Shown: piece by piece, positions 1 to 8,379 of the stretch
Position numbering within the stretch: position 1 is the first letter of the stretch
Layout of the letters: each line of letters begins with the position of its first letter
Source: Paenibacillus contaminans
GTDB taxonomy: Bacteria; Bacillota; Bacilli; Paenibacillales; NBRC-103111
Direction of reading: 5' to 3'
Length of the DNA stretch: 64,000 nt
Assembly (NCBI RefSeq): GCF_003285015.1
Contig: NZ_QMFB01000001.1
Span: 868,001 to 932,000, forward strand
The notes under the pieces: model-generated
Told to the model about the DNA's origin: nothing
The model's database searches: none
What the model saw: only the letters and a program-made list of their open reading frames with translations
Program-made: the position numbers and the translations under genes

Positions 1-2
1 CA

Positions 3-158
3 ATACGTGAATACCTTGATTTGGTAAGGTATCGACATGATATTTATGTTGAGCCCACTCGGTGGCATGCAGATATGATTATTAATGGCTCAGCTACAAT
101 GCAAAAGGGAAGTCAGATGTTATTAGATTGGATAATTAATAAAATGGCTTCACAGTAA
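3..158 (+). CDS. C-terminal end of a uridine-kinase-like P-loop kinase (5' part outside window)
   Basis: The reading frame is open from the window edge to TAA at 156-158 and encodes about 51 residues. The segment YVEPTRWHADMIING resembles the C-terminal region of uridine kinase / phosphoribulokinase-type nucleoside kinases, where a 'P..WAD.II.G' segment follows the catalytic core. The P-loop and lid would lie upstream of the window and cannot be checked. A strong intrinsic terminator follows at 207-236, consistent with this being the last gene of its transcript. The assignment rests on one short segment and is tentative. Confidence 0.4.
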   Translation: MREYLDLVRYRHDIYVEPTRWHADMIINGSATMQKGSQMLLDWIINKMASQ

Positions 159-206
159 ACTGGCTTGAAGTCGCCCTTTGTCGAGCGACAAGAACATCGT
201 CTCTTT

Positions 207-236
207 AAAGACCGCTCAAAACGCGGTCTTTTTGTT
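207..236 (+). terminator. Intrinsic terminator of the kinase-like gene
   Basis: A 9-bp perfect stem (AAAGACCGC at 207-215 with GCGGTCTTT at 223-231) is followed by a T-run. GACAAGAAC lies 11 nt before the stem at 187-195. The same arrangement recurs near 30467 and 33687. Confidence 0.85.
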
Positions 237-255
237 GTATGAAAGTTTCTTGTCA

Positions 256-284
256 TTGCAATTGATAATAATATAAATTAAAAT
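256..284 (+). promoter_or_regulatory. Sigma-A-type promoter of the MFS leader
   Basis: TTGCAA (256-261), a 17-nt spacer and TAAAAT (279-284) form a good housekeeping promoter. Hexamers and spacing are identical to those of the promoter before the cfr-like gene (50450-50478). Confidence 0.7.
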
Positions 285-356
285 GTCATGTTATAAGTTG
301 AATGTCTTTATGTAGAAGACTCAATTTATCAATGACAAATAGAGAGGGTGAAACAA

Positions 357-416
357 TTGTCTAAAAAGCTTAGACAATTGAAAAACGTTTCCGTGTTTTC
401 CTCGCTTCTAGATTAA
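357..416 (+). CDS. Leader peptide of the MFS exporter (19 aa, TTG start)
   Basis: A TTG codon sits about eight bases after the ribosome binding site AGAGGG (343-348). It opens a 19-codon frame, MSKKLRQLKNVSVFSSLLD, ending at TAA 414-416. The stop lies in the loop of the hairpin that hides the exporter's own ribosome binding site. The 5' part of the leader also forms an 11-bp inverted repeat (354-364 with 370-380). Size, position and relation to the hairpin match leader peptides of inducible cat, erm and tet(L)-type genes, where a stalled ribosome opens the downstream site. No family similarity is claimed for the peptide itself. Confidence 0.65.
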   Translation: MSKKLRQLKNVSVFSSLLD

Positions 417-440
417 CAATCTAATTTAGAAGCGAGGAAA
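397..440 (+). promoter_or_regulatory. Hairpin sequestering the MFS ribosome binding site (translational attenuator)
   Basis: TTTCCTCGCTTCTA (397-410) is the exact reverse complement of TAGAAGCGAGGAAA (427-440), a 14-bp perfect stem. TAGATT/AATCTA in the loop can add further pairs. The 3' arm contains GAGGAA (434-439), the exporter's ribosome binding site, five to seven bases from ATG 447. A ribosome on the last codons of the leader ORF would cover the 5' arm and free this site. Confidence 0.7.
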
Positions 441-446
441 GTAACG

Positions 447-1601
447 ATGGAGAATAAACATATATATACGACATCATTTGTTCTGCTGTTTGTGAGCAAC
501 TTTTTTGTATTTATCGGGTTTGAAATGCTGCTCCCCATATTGCCGGCTTATCTGTTAACGATTAACGCATCTTCCGTTCAAGTAGGATTGGTAACATCGC
601 TATTTACGGTCGGCGCTGTATGTATCAGGCCTTTTGTCGGGTACTATTTAATAGGGAATCGGCGAAAACCGCTGGCTGTTGCCGCGTGCGCAGCTTTAAT
701 GATTTTTACAATCTTGTATCCGTTTCTCCAGGTGGTATGGCTGTTTCTATTGTTGCGAATCTTCCATGGCATTGCATGGGGTGGTTCTACAACGGCTAAC
801 AGTACGATCGCGGTTGATTTGATCCCTAAGAAGCGGTTGGGGGAAGGCATGGGTTATTTCTCCGTTTCCACAACAGTCGGAGCGATTATAGCCCCGAGCT
901 TAGGGTTATATATATACGATTCTTATTCCTTTGAAGCTTTAATTGGGTCATCTGCAATGATAAGTTTATTGGCGGTAATTACGCTTTTATTCATACCCGC
1001 ACCGGAATTTGAAAAAGGTGAGAAACAACCGTTCCGATTTTTCAGCATGATTTTTGAAAAAGAGGCATGGTTTCCTGCATTGCTTGCGGTGATCACTACA
1101 CTTGCTTTTGGGGCAATTCTTACTTTTTTAGTTTTATTCGGTAAACAACAAGGGTTGTCTCACATTTTTCTGTTTTACCTAATTAATGCAACCGGGGCGA
1201 CGATAATTCGACCATTTACCGGGAAATGGTACGACAGGAAAGGCCCTTGGTCTATTATCATTAGCTCCGCTGTGCTGGGGTTTTTATCCATGATCGTATT
1301 GTCATACGCAACAAATGATTTTCATTTGATTACTGCCGCGATTTTATTTGGCGCTGGATATGGCACTGTAATGCCGTCTTTACAAACGTGGGCTGTGCAG
1401 AAGGTGAGTAAAGAAAAAAGCGGAGCCGCTAATGCAACGTTTTTCTCCAGTTTCGATGTCGGCGTTGGAATAAGCGCATTTACGCTAGGCATATTAGCGA
1501 AATGGATTAGTGTAGGTTCAATCTTTAGGATTGTTAGTATAAGCTTTATTGTTGTTGCTTTATTGGTTTATAAGGATTATTTACAGGAAAAGAAATCATA
1601 A
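447..1601 (+). CDS. MFS transporter, DHA1-type drug exporter candidate (384 aa)
   Basis: The 384-residue protein has about twelve hydrophobic segments and no signal peptide, as expected for a proton-driven major facilitator in the cytoplasmic membrane. It has the short cytoplasmic loop with basic residues (GNRRKP, about residues 69-74) after helix 2 and a central loop around residues 180-205. Its general pattern is that of bacterial drug and small-molecule exporters. The substrate cannot be read from sequence. The leader ORF and SD-sequestering hairpin directly upstream are the best functional hint. Such leaders normally sit before resistance genes induced by ribosome-targeting compounds, so export of such a compound is plausible inference. 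An intrinsic terminator follows at 1626-1662, so the gene is probably monocistronic. Confidence 0.85.
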   Translation: MENKHIYTTSFVLLFVSNFFVFIGFEMLLPILPAYLLTINASSVQVGLVTSLFTVGAVCIRPFVGYYLIGNRRKPLAVAACAALMIFTILYPFLQVVWLFLLLRIFHGIAWGGSTTANSTIAVDLIPKKRLGEGMGYFSVSTTVGAIIAPSLGLYIYDSYSFEALIGSSAMISLLAVITLLFIPAPEFEKGEKQPFRFFSMIFEKEAWFPALLAVITTLAFGAILTFLVLFGKQQGLSHIFLFYLINATGATIIRPFTGKWYDRKGPWSIIISSAVLGFLSMIVLSYATNDFHLITAAILFGAGYGTVMPSLQTWAVQKVSKEKSGAANATFFSSFDVGVGISAFTLGILAKWISVGSIFRIVSISFIVVALLVYKDYLQEKKS

Positions 1602-1625
1602 AATCCGATTCCATACAATCAAATC

Positions 1626-1662
1626 GCCGATCGATATGTAATACGTCGATCGGCTTTTTTTA
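1626..1662 (+). terminator. Intrinsic terminator after the MFS gene
   Basis: GCCGATCGA (1626-1634) pairs with TCGATCGGC (1646-1654), followed by eight T residues. Confidence 0.9.
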
Positions 1663-1872
1663 TTTGAATTTGTAAGGTTTTCTGGAATAGTACAAGAAAA
1701 AGCTAACCGTTTCCCTTACAGCTGTTCGCTTACATCTATGTAAAGTCTATCTTAATGGAGCCTTGCTATGTTAGAAATATGGATTGCCCAATTACGGCAA
1801 TTTTGGACGTTTATAATCATTCCAATGGCTGATAAACTTGCATAATACTTCAAAACTATAGGAGGAGATACT

Positions 1873-2415
1873 ATGGAAGGGGTACGTTACAAGATAAGAG
1901 AAGTGTTGGACAAGGACAAGATTGAAACATTTTTGCAGCAAGCTCGAATTGGACATCTGGGCATGTCCGACGGTCATTTGCCGTATGTCGTTCCGCTCAA
2001 TTTTGTTTGGACGAACGGTAAGCTTTATTTCCATGGCGCCACCGGCGGGAGACGAAATCAGGTTATGAGTGCGAATCCGGAGGTTTGTTTTACGGTTTGC
2101 GAAGAATATGGAACGATTACGGATCCGGTGCCGGCCAAGACGGATACCGCGTATATGAGTGTAATGATTTTTGGGAAGGCGCAGCCGATCGTCGATTTGG
2201 ATGAGGCTACACACATGCTGCAAGAAATGATGGATAAGTATGTGCCAGGCTATTATAATCGGCCGTTGCCCCAGCAGCATGTCGACAAATATCGATCGGC
2301 CGTTTTCGGCGGTCCGGTTCAGGTTTACCGCATTGATCCCCATCATATCAGCGCGAAAGAAAATCCGATTGAAGAAGTAAAAATGTTCAAGCCAGGAAAA
2401 AACGTATCGCATTAG
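1873..2415 (+). CDS. Pyridoxamine 5'-phosphate oxidase-like flavin-binding protein (180 aa)
   Basis: This small soluble protein has the split-barrel flavin-binding pattern of the PNPOx-like / NimA-type family. Residues 20-60 (ARIGHLGM..HLPYVVPLNFVW.NGKLYFHGA..G) match the FMN-binding strands typical of these proteins. Members bind FMN or F420-like cofactors and reduce varied substrates. True PdxH proteins are longer, so pyridoxal phosphate synthesis should not be assumed. The ATG is preceded by a strong AGGAGG site. It lies between intrinsic terminators (1626-1662 and 2420-2460) and so is probably a single-gene unit. A MocR-type regulator, a class that often senses pyridoxal phosphate, is encoded nearby at 3915-5345, but no link is proven. 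Confidence 0.8.
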   Translation: MEGVRYKIREVLDKDKIETFLQQARIGHLGMSDGHLPYVVPLNFVWTNGKLYFHGATGGRRNQVMSANPEVCFTVCEEYGTITDPVPAKTDTAYMSVMIFGKAQPIVDLDEATHMLQEMMDKYVPGYYNRPLPQQHVDKYRSAVFGGPVQVYRIDPHHISAKENPIEEVKMFKPGKNVSH

Positions 2416-2419
2416 TCAT

Positions 2420-2460
2420 ACAAATGCTGTCGTTACTTGTGCGGCAGCATTTGTATTTTA
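2420..2460 (+). terminator. Intrinsic terminator after the PNPOx-like gene
   Basis: ACAAATGCTG (2420-2429) pairs with CAGCATTTGT (2445-2454), followed by a T-rich stretch. Confidence 0.75.
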
Positions 2461-2497
2461 GTTGAAAATCGTTTCTTGAAGAGGCAGGAGAACACGA

Positions 2498-3727
2498 ATG
2501 AACACAACATCCGCTTCGCTGCGCGGCCGCGATTTGATATCGCCGGCCATAGCCGCATTAATATCTGTCATTGTTAACTACGGAGGAACTTTTATTCTCG
2601 TATTTCAGGCAGCAAAAGTCGCGGGTTTAAGCCCCGAAATGACCGCGTCTTGGATTTGGTCGATTTCCATTGGTGTGGGTATAACCGGAATTTGGCTAAG
2701 CTATCGGTACCGGGAACCGATTATTACGGCATGGTCAACACCTGGCGTGGCTTTTCTTGTTTCGGCATTGGCAGTTACTCCTTATCCGGAAGCAATCGGT
2801 GCTTACATGATTTCAGCTGCAGGCTTTATCGTTTTAGGATTATCCGGAATGTTTGAACGTTTCGTCCGGCTTATTCCTCCAGGTATCGCTTCCGGGCTGC
2901 TGGCAGGCATTTTACTGCAGTTTGGCATATCGGCTTTTGGTGGCGCGAAAGTTGACCCCTTGCTGGTCGTGATTCTGTTTGCCGCTTATGTCGTGCTAAG
3001 AAGGTTTACATCCCGATATGCGATAGTAGGGATAATGTTCATCGGACTGATGTATTTGATTGGTATGGGGAAGGCGGATTTCAGCACGATCCAATTGGCA
3101 ATTGCATCCCCGGAATTTGTCGTTCCGAAGTTTTCGCTGCATTCCATACTGGGCGTTGCATTGCCGCTGTTTGTTATTACCTTGACGGGACAATATATGC
3201 CTGGCATGCTCGTGTTGCGGAATGACGGATTTAAGACGAGCGCGAATCCGATTTTGCTTATAACGGGTTTAGGATCGCTCCTTGCAGCACCGTTCGGCTC
3301 ACACGCTTTTAATGTGGCAGCCATTACAGCAGCGATTTGCACAGGAAAAGATGCGCATGAGGATTCGGCCAAACGTTATCTTGCAGGCATTGCCTGTGGC
3401 ATTTTCTACATAGTTGTCGGCATTTTTGGCGTGACGTTGGCTGCTCTGTTTTTGATTCTTCCCGCTACCTTTATCGCAACGTTAGCGGGATTGGCATTGC
3501 TTGGTACAATTGGCGGGAGTCTTGCCAACGCTTTAACGGATCCCAAGGGACGTGAGACCGCATTGATTACGTTTCTGGCAACAGCCGCGAATGTGACTTT
3601 GCTTGGCGTCGGCGGGGCATTTTGGGGGCTTGTCGCGGGTTTGGCAGCACATCTATGGATTCATGGGAAATTTCAAATAAAGCCATACAAGCCGAGCGGA
3701 ACACAACAATCCGAACAAAAACAATAA
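2498..3727 (+). CDS. BenE-family transporter, benzoate/proton symporter-like (409 aa)
   Basis: The 409-residue, highly hydrophobic protein has about twelve membrane segments. The N-terminal region (residues 13-60, with YGGTFILVFQAA) and the motif TAWSTPGVAFL (about residues 79-89) match the BenE family, which imports benzoate or related aromatic acids with protons. The ribosome binding site (GGCAGGAG) lies about seven bases before the ATG. No aromatic-acid degradation genes are present nearby, so the natural substrate is unclear. The convergent MocR gene at 3915-5345 may be its regulator, which is inference. The family call is firm; the substrate is not. Confidence 0.85.
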   Translation: MNTTSASLRGRDLISPAIAALISVIVNYGGTFILVFQAAKVAGLSPEMTASWIWSISIGVGITGIWLSYRYREPIITAWSTPGVAFLVSALAVTPYPEAIGAYMISAAGFIVLGLSGMFERFVRLIPPGIASGLLAGILLQFGISAFGGAKVDPLLVVILFAAYVVLRRFTSRYAIVGIMFIGLMYLIGMGKADFSTIQLAIASPEFVVPKFSLHSILGVALPLFVITLTGQYMPGMLVLRNDGFKTSANPILLITGLGSLLAAPFGSHAFNVAAITAAICTGKDAHEDSAKRYLAGIACGIFYIVVGIFGVTLAALFLILPATFIATLAGLALLGTIGGSLANALTDPKGRETALITFLATAANVTLLGVGGAFWGLVAGLAAHLWIHGKFQIKPYKPSGTQQSEQKQ

Positions 3728-3732
3728 GAAGT

Positions 3733-3942
3733 ATGAATATGGATGCTGAACGGACTGCTGTCTTGCCGGGGGGGAGCAGTCATTCGAATATGCCTAGCTT
3801 ATTTGCATTCAACGATGAAATTGACCGTGTGATCTACATGCTAGGTTATGTGCAGAAGCAACTGACTGGCAGCAAAAATCGACTTGAAAGAAAAAATCTG
3901 GCAGGGTGCTTGTATTATTTAAGCATCCCTGCCAAACGATAA
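3733..3942 (+). CDS. Possible small hypothetical protein (69 aa)
   Basis: An open frame starts at ATG 3733, six bases after the BenE stop, and ends at TAA 3940-3942. It overlaps the convergent MocR stop region and the terminator hairpin. The middle (DEIDRVIYMLGYVQKQL) is plausibly helical, but the ribosome binding site (AAGAAG) is weak and no family is recognised. It may be a chance frame in the intergenic region. Confidence 0.25.
   Translation: MNMDAERTAVLPGGSSHSNMPSLFAFNDEIDRVIYMLGYVQKQLTGSKNRLERKNLAGCLYYLSIPAKR
3900..3933. terminator. Bidirectional hairpin between convergent genes
   Basis: GGCAGGGTGCTT (3900-3911) pairs with AAGCATCCCTGCC (3921-3933). It lies between the convergent BenE and MocR genes and overlaps the 3' end of the latter. 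Confidence 0.5.
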
Positions 3943-5345
3943 ATGCCTTTTTCAATGGCAGCTTCATCTACTTTTGCAAATCCCAGTACCCATCCTTTTC
4001 GATCGCTTTCCAAACAATACCTGCTGAGCGGATAAACGCGGATTCCATTTTCGAGCGCTAAGTTCGTTCCTGCTTGTTCGTCAAACGATTTATCGGCCTC
4101 TAGAAGCATATGCAGCCCTGTTTCTACGCCGCTCAGCGTGAAGCGTTCACTCAGACCTGTCGTGATAATGGCCTTCGTCATGGCTTCGTGCCTGCGCCGA
4201 TATACATTTCGAACTCGTCTCATATGGCGCATGAAATGACCGCGTTCTATAAAATGCGAAAGCGTTAATTGCTCCATAATCGGAAGATGACGATAGGTGA
4301 ATCCATGGACTTGAGCAAGCTGACGAATGGCATCTTTGGGACCGATGATTGCCGAAATCCGAATACCGGGAGCAACCATTTTGGAAAAACTCATCATATA
4401 CAGCGTGTTCTGAGGCCGCTGACTGAATAAGGTTGGAAGCGGGTCGCCGCGATAACGAAATTCGCTGTCATAATCATCCTCAACCATCCAGAACCTCTGT
4501 TGAGCTGCCATATGCAACAATTGCTGCCTGCGTGGTTCCGACATAATAACGCCAACAGCACACTGGTGCGATGGAGTAACATACACAAGCTTGGATTGAG
4601 GGTGAATGCGGTCTACACATAGGCCATACTCGTCGACCGGAACGGATACCACTTGCATTCGCCGATACTTCATCGCCATCCAGGCTGCAGGGAAGCCGGG
4701 ATCTTCAACCGAAACCGTTTCTCCTTCATGTAACAGGGCTTGAGCGATCAAATCGATGCTATGTTGTGCGCCTGAGGTTAATAGGATTTGATCGATATTT
4801 ACATGAACACCCCGTTCGAGCGACAAATAACGTTGAATCTGTTCCCGTAACGGCAAAAATCCATAGGCGTCGCCGTAAGCCCAATTGTCCAGGTCTGTTT
4901 CTGAAGAGGCTTGTAAAAAGGAATGCCTCCAATTTTTCTGAAATTGATCGTCCAAATAGGGTTCATGGGGACTGAAATCGATCTCAACATGTCGATGTCG
5001 TTTGTCTCCGAACCAGCCGTGCAAATGGCCGACTGCAGCGTTTAATAAAGGCAAATCGGGCGGAATGGGACCTAGAGTCGCAGCTTCCTCCGTAGGACGA
5101 GAAGCATATGTCCATTCGCTGACTCTTGTCCCGCCGCGACGAGAGGTTACGGTGTAACCGCGGCTGAATAATTCCTCGTAAACAATCTGTATGGTTGAAC
5201 GGGAAACGCCAATCAACAGAGCGAGTTCGCGGGAGGGGAGCAGCAATTCGCCTGGCGGCCATTTTCCGGTTGTTATATTATGGATCGCTTGATCCAGCAA
5301 TTGCTGCCAGATAGGACGTTCGTCATCTCGGTTTATTTTAAGCAC
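3915..5345 (-). CDS. MocR-type transcription factor (GntR HTH fused to aminotransferase-like domain, 476 aa)
   Basis: Residues 1-75 form a GntR-type winged helix (LPSRELALLIGVSRSTIQIVYEELFSRGY). The rest is a fold-type I aminotransferase-like domain with the pyridoxal phosphate lysine in the motif SFSKMVAPGIRIS. The length (476 aa) is normal for MocR proteins. These factors sense pyridoxal phosphate or an amino compound bound to it and regulate neighbouring or divergent genes. The start is GTG at 5343-5345, with GGAGGAG five bases upstream. Divergent targets would be the VOC remnant/amidase unit; convergent BenE and the PNPOx-like gene are other candidates. Its specific effector cannot be read from sequence. 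Confidence 0.85.
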   Translation of the reverse strand: MLKINRDDERPIWQQLLDQAIHNITTGKWPPGELLLPSRELALLIGVSRSTIQIVYEELFSRGYTVTSRRGGTRVSEWTYASRPTEEAATLGPIPPDLPLLNAAVGHLHGWFGDKRHRHVEIDFSPHEPYLDDQFQKNWRHSFLQASSETDLDNWAYGDAYGFLPLREQIQRYLSLERGVHVNIDQILLTSGAQHSIDLIAQALLHEGETVSVEDPGFPAAWMAMKYRRMQVVSVPVDEYGLCVDRIHPQSKLVYVTPSHQCAVGVIMSEPRRQQLLHMAAQQRFWMVEDDYDSEFRYRGDPLPTLFSQRPQNTLYMMSFSKMVAPGIRISAIIGPKDAIRQLAQVHGFTYRHLPIMEQLTLSHFIERGHFMRHMRRVRNVYRRRHEAMTKAIITTGLSERFTLSGVETGLHMLLEADKSFDEQAGTNLALENGIRVYPLSRYCLESDRKGWVLGFAKVDEAAIEKGIYRLAGMLK

Positions 5346-5509
5346 TCGTTCTCCTCCAGTGTTTCAATCTTATATATGGACTTTATTAAATATAAGAGAA
5401 CTGAAATGTATTGCAATCCAATGATTGATATCCTAACATGACAATCGTCCTTTAACAACAAGAGAGAGGCTGCCGATATGAATCGATAGTTTCGCAAAAT
5501 AGGTAAATA

Positions 5510-5538
5510 TTTACACGGGAACAAACGTTTGATAAAAT
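5510..5538 (+). promoter_or_regulatory. Promoter for the VOC remnant / amidase unit
   Basis: TTTACA (5510-5515), a 17-nt spacer and TAAAAT (5533-5538) lie about 50 bases before the first frame, divergent from the MocR gene. Confidence 0.6.
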
Positions 5539-5588
5539 GAGCGTAAACCTACTTTGCCCAAAATATGGGATCTGAAAGGAGAATCCGT

Positions 5589-5699
5589 TTGGAAGAGAAC
5601 TATATTGAAGGTATTGAATACACGGAAATTTCTGTTTCTGATCTTGAACTGGCTTTAGATTGGAGGGGATGGCAGTGTTCCTTCAACAGGCATCTTTAG
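5589..5699 (+). pseudogene. N-terminal remnant of a VOC/glyoxalase-family gene
   Basis: A TTG start follows an AAAGGAG site. The first 24 residues, including IEGIEYTEISVSDLELAL, match the conserved opening strand and helix of VOC-superfamily proteins (glyoxalase/bleomycin resistance fold). After that the frame runs out of similarity and stops at TAG 5697-5699, overlapping the start of the amidase in another frame. The metal-binding residues and remaining repeats are absent. It looks like a deletion scar that left the original promoter and ribosome binding site in front of the amidase. Confidence 0.5.
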
Positions 5700-6955
5700 T
5701 GGACATGAATAATGTTTCGTTAACGGATAAACTAGCAAATTTGTATGGCCGATACACTGAAGTCGAACCGCATGTAAACGCTTTTATTCCCGAGCGGGAT
5801 TTCAAAGAACGCTTATTTAATGATGCTAACGATTTATTAGAAAAGTTCCCTAATCAATATGAGAGACCGGCTTTTTTTGGCGTTCCCTTTGCAATCAAGG
5901 ATTTAATACATGTTAATGGTTTTCAAACGCAGGCAGGTTCCAAACTGCCTTCTCTTACTTTGACATCGAGAGAAGGCTCCTTTATATCAAAAATACGATC
6001 AATGGGGGCGCTAATTGCAGGAAAAACGGTTACAGAAGAATTTGCCTATCATAGCATAACACCTACCCGTAATCCACATAACATTGAACATACGCCTGGC
6101 GGCTCAAGCATGGGATCAGCCGCTTCGGTTGCAGCTGGAATTTGTCCGATAGCAGTCGGCACTCAGACCCTTCGATCGGTTATTGCTCCGGCCTCATTTT
6201 GCGGTGTGGTTGGGTTTAAACCAAGCTATGACCGTGTCACATTAGATGGAGCTATACTAATGGCGCCCTCTTTTGATACAATCGGATTTTTCACACAGGA
6301 CATTGAAAGTATGCAATTTGCAAGCTCTCATCTAATTCCTAACTGGCGCCCTTTCTTTTCGGAAAAAAAGCCTATACTTGGTGTTCCAAATGGCATGTTT
6401 ATGAATTTCATGTCCGAGGATGTTAGACGAGTTTTTAAAAATCAACTCGAATTATTAGAGAAAGCCGGGTACTCCATTCGCCATGTCGATATGCCGTGGG
6501 AGGATGCCTTCATTGCCGGCGACTCCATGATTAGAATGGTTCATGGAGAAATGGCACAGATTCATGAAACCTGGTTTCGACAATATGAACATCTTTATGG
6601 CTCTTCAGTAAAAGATGCTATTATAAAGGGTCAAACCGTGCTATTGGAGGAATTAGAAAAATACCGCATTGGACAAATGGTATTAAGAAATGATTTGGAA
6701 CAAACCAAAATGAAGTATGGTATTGATTTGTGGGTTTCGCCCGCTCAAGGAGGAGTGGCACCAAAAGGCTTCGAAAAAACGGGTTGGGCAGGGATGACCG
6801 CAATCTGGACTTACGCAGGACTCCCAACGATCAGCATACCCTTAACAAAAATTGATGGGATGCCTCTAGGTTTCCAATGTATTGATAGTCATGGGAATGA
6901 TGAAGAGCTATTGTTTTGGACAAAAGCAATAAAACGTAGTTTGTCTTCTGAATAA
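5675..6955 (+). CDS. Amidase signature family protein (about 426 aa)
   Basis: The protein has the amidase signature fold. FAIKDLIHVNG carries the catalytic lysine, GGSSMGSAAS the cis-serine loop, and TLRSVIAPASFCGVVGFKPS the nucleophilic serine region. The Ser-cisSer-Lys triad therefore appears intact. The usual Asp before the nucleophile segment (GTDT) is Gln (GTQT) and the usual Gly-Gly before the serine is Leu-Arg, both unusual. Family members hydrolyse amides, and some act in allophanate or aromatic amide use. GTG 5675 is chosen because GGAGGGG (5662-5668) lies six bases before it; TTG 5660 and ATG 5669 are alternatives. It probably shares the promoter of the upstream VOC remnant. Confidence 0.8.
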   Translation: MFLQQASLVDMNNVSLTDKLANLYGRYTEVEPHVNAFIPERDFKERLFNDANDLLEKFPNQYERPAFFGVPFAIKDLIHVNGFQTQAGSKLPSLTLTSREGSFISKIRSMGALIAGKTVTEEFAYHSITPTRNPHNIEHTPGGSSMGSAASVAAGICPIAVGTQTLRSVIAPASFCGVVGFKPSYDRVTLDGAILMAPSFDTIGFFTQDIESMQFASSHLIPNWRPFFSEKKPILGVPNGMFMNFMSEDVRRVFKNQLELLEKAGYSIRHVDMPWEDAFIAGDSMIRMVHGEMAQIHETWFRQYEHLYGSSVKDAIIKGQTVLLEELEKYRIGQMVLRNDLEQTKMKYGIDLWVSPAQGGVAPKGFEKTGWAGMTAIWTYAGLPTISIPLTKIDGMPLGFQCIDSHGNDEELLFWTKAIKRSLSSE

Positions 6956-7122
6956 AAAGAGTCGTTTGCTACGAAGGGGACGATAGCTAAATATGAACAT
7001 GCTGGCAGCCCGCAAGAATGATCGGCTGCTTGTTTCAATAAAGTAAGAGGCAGGATAGCACTGAAATAAATGCAATGTTAAAAAAAGATGGGGTTTGAAG
7101 CATTCACGAATGGAGTGATAAG

Positions 7123-8130
7123 ATGATCGGGAGAACCATACGCGTTTTGGAACAGAACCCACGTCTTGCCATCAGCATTTTTTACCCATCGACCGGTGGG
7201 AGCCCACTTAGAGGGCTAGACCTGTACGCACCTTGTCAGGCGGAAGCAGCATCTCTTTTAAGAGAAATGGGTGTCGACCTCGAAAATCTGAACGTCACCG
7301 ATGAATTGATGACAAGTGGTACAGCAGTTACAAAAGTAGGGGCATGGCCAACCGTTCTCTTGTCACCGGGTTTTGGTATAGAACGCGATATGTATCTTGG
7401 GATAATCTCGAATCTTGTACCGAAGGGATATATTATCGTCACTATTAGCGCCCCATACGAATCTATGTTTACCGTATATCCTGATGGTAGCTTTATTATT
7501 CAAGGGAAAGACATGTCCGAACTAAAGAGTTCCGATTATAATGGCTGGTACCTCCTCCTGGAAAGTCGTTCTCAGTTAATTAGTGTAGTTCTGGAATATA
7601 TTGATACTCTAAACCGATCCGATCCGGAGTTGGCAGGACTATTCGATCTGGGGAACGTTGCTGCAGTCGGGCATTCGCTGGGCGGCGCTGCCGTCCTCGA
7701 AGCAGCCAAGCTGGATAATCGCATTAAGGCCGCTATCCTCCTCGATCCTAGCTTTCATCTCATCCGTTGGGATGGAGTAACGTCCTCTGTTCCGGTTTTG
7801 GTGTTGCGGCAAGAAGCTTCGACCTATGAAGCGTTGGCTGCAATCACAAATGAGAAAATCGCATTCGACTATCTCGAGGGACAGCGTAAAGCGTTCAAGG
7901 CCCTAAAGAATTCTAGCTTATATCGAATAAACGGAGCGAAACATATGTCATTCTCCGATGTGCCCCTCCACTACGGTGATCTTCATGCTGTCCAGGTCCA
8001 TACCGTTACAGTTGAAGCAATGACGGTGTTCATGGAAAGGGTCTTGCAAAGCGATCACTTGCCGCAGACATTAGCATTGCAGTTAAGCGGAACGGTCGTT
8101 CCTATTAATTGTGAAGGTGATCCCATCTAA
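7123..8130 (+). CDS. Alpha/beta hydrolase, PAF-acetylhydrolase-like esterase (335 aa)
   Basis: The protein shows an alpha/beta-hydrolase core. AVGHSLGGAAV carries the nucleophilic serine, LLDPS a likely acid residue, and INGAKHMSFSD near the C-terminus the catalytic histidine. The spacing and the segment VLLSPGFGIERDMY (oxyanion-hole region) resemble bacterial platelet-activating-factor acetylhydrolase-like and dienelactone-hydrolase-like esterases. No signal peptide is visible, so it is probably cytoplasmic. It follows the amidase by about 170 bases without an obvious terminator, so co-transcription is possible. The start ATG has GGAG about eight bases upstream. Substrate unknown. Confidence 0.75.
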   Translation: MIGRTIRVLEQNPRLAISIFYPSTGGSPLRGLDLYAPCQAEAASLLREMGVDLENLNVTDELMTSGTAVTKVGAWPTVLLSPGFGIERDMYLGIISNLVPKGYIIVTISAPYESMFTVYPDGSFIIQGKDMSELKSSDYNGWYLLLESRSQLISVVLEYIDTLNRSDPELAGLFDLGNVAAVGHSLGGAAVLEAAKLDNRIKAAILLDPSFHLIRWDGVTSSVPVLVLRQEASTYEALAAITNEKIAFDYLEGQRKAFKALKNSSLYRINGAKHMSFSDVPLHYGDLHAVQVHTVTVEAMTVFMERVLQSDHLPQTLALQLSGTVVPINCEGDPI

Positions 8131-8379
8131 CTGAGTTAGAGTTATGCGGATTTAGTTAAATCAGGCGTAAATTGTTGTATTTAGAAAGAACGGGAATTCG
8201 AGCTCTATTTGCAATCAGATCGAGAAAGTGCCGATATGGGGCAGACTGCTGGTAGTAAGAAAACGAGGGATATTGCTATGGATGTCATTATCAACGAAAT
8301 AGCTCATTCAAGATAGCAATCGAAAAGAAATCCAAGCAGTAATTATATGCTACGCTAGAAAAAAAGGAGTTGACCAAAA

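Noticed and set aside
1792..2412. 206-codon open frame on the minus strand
   Set aside because: Complement of the PNPOx-like gene; no recognisable domain and it runs past that gene's ribosome binding site.
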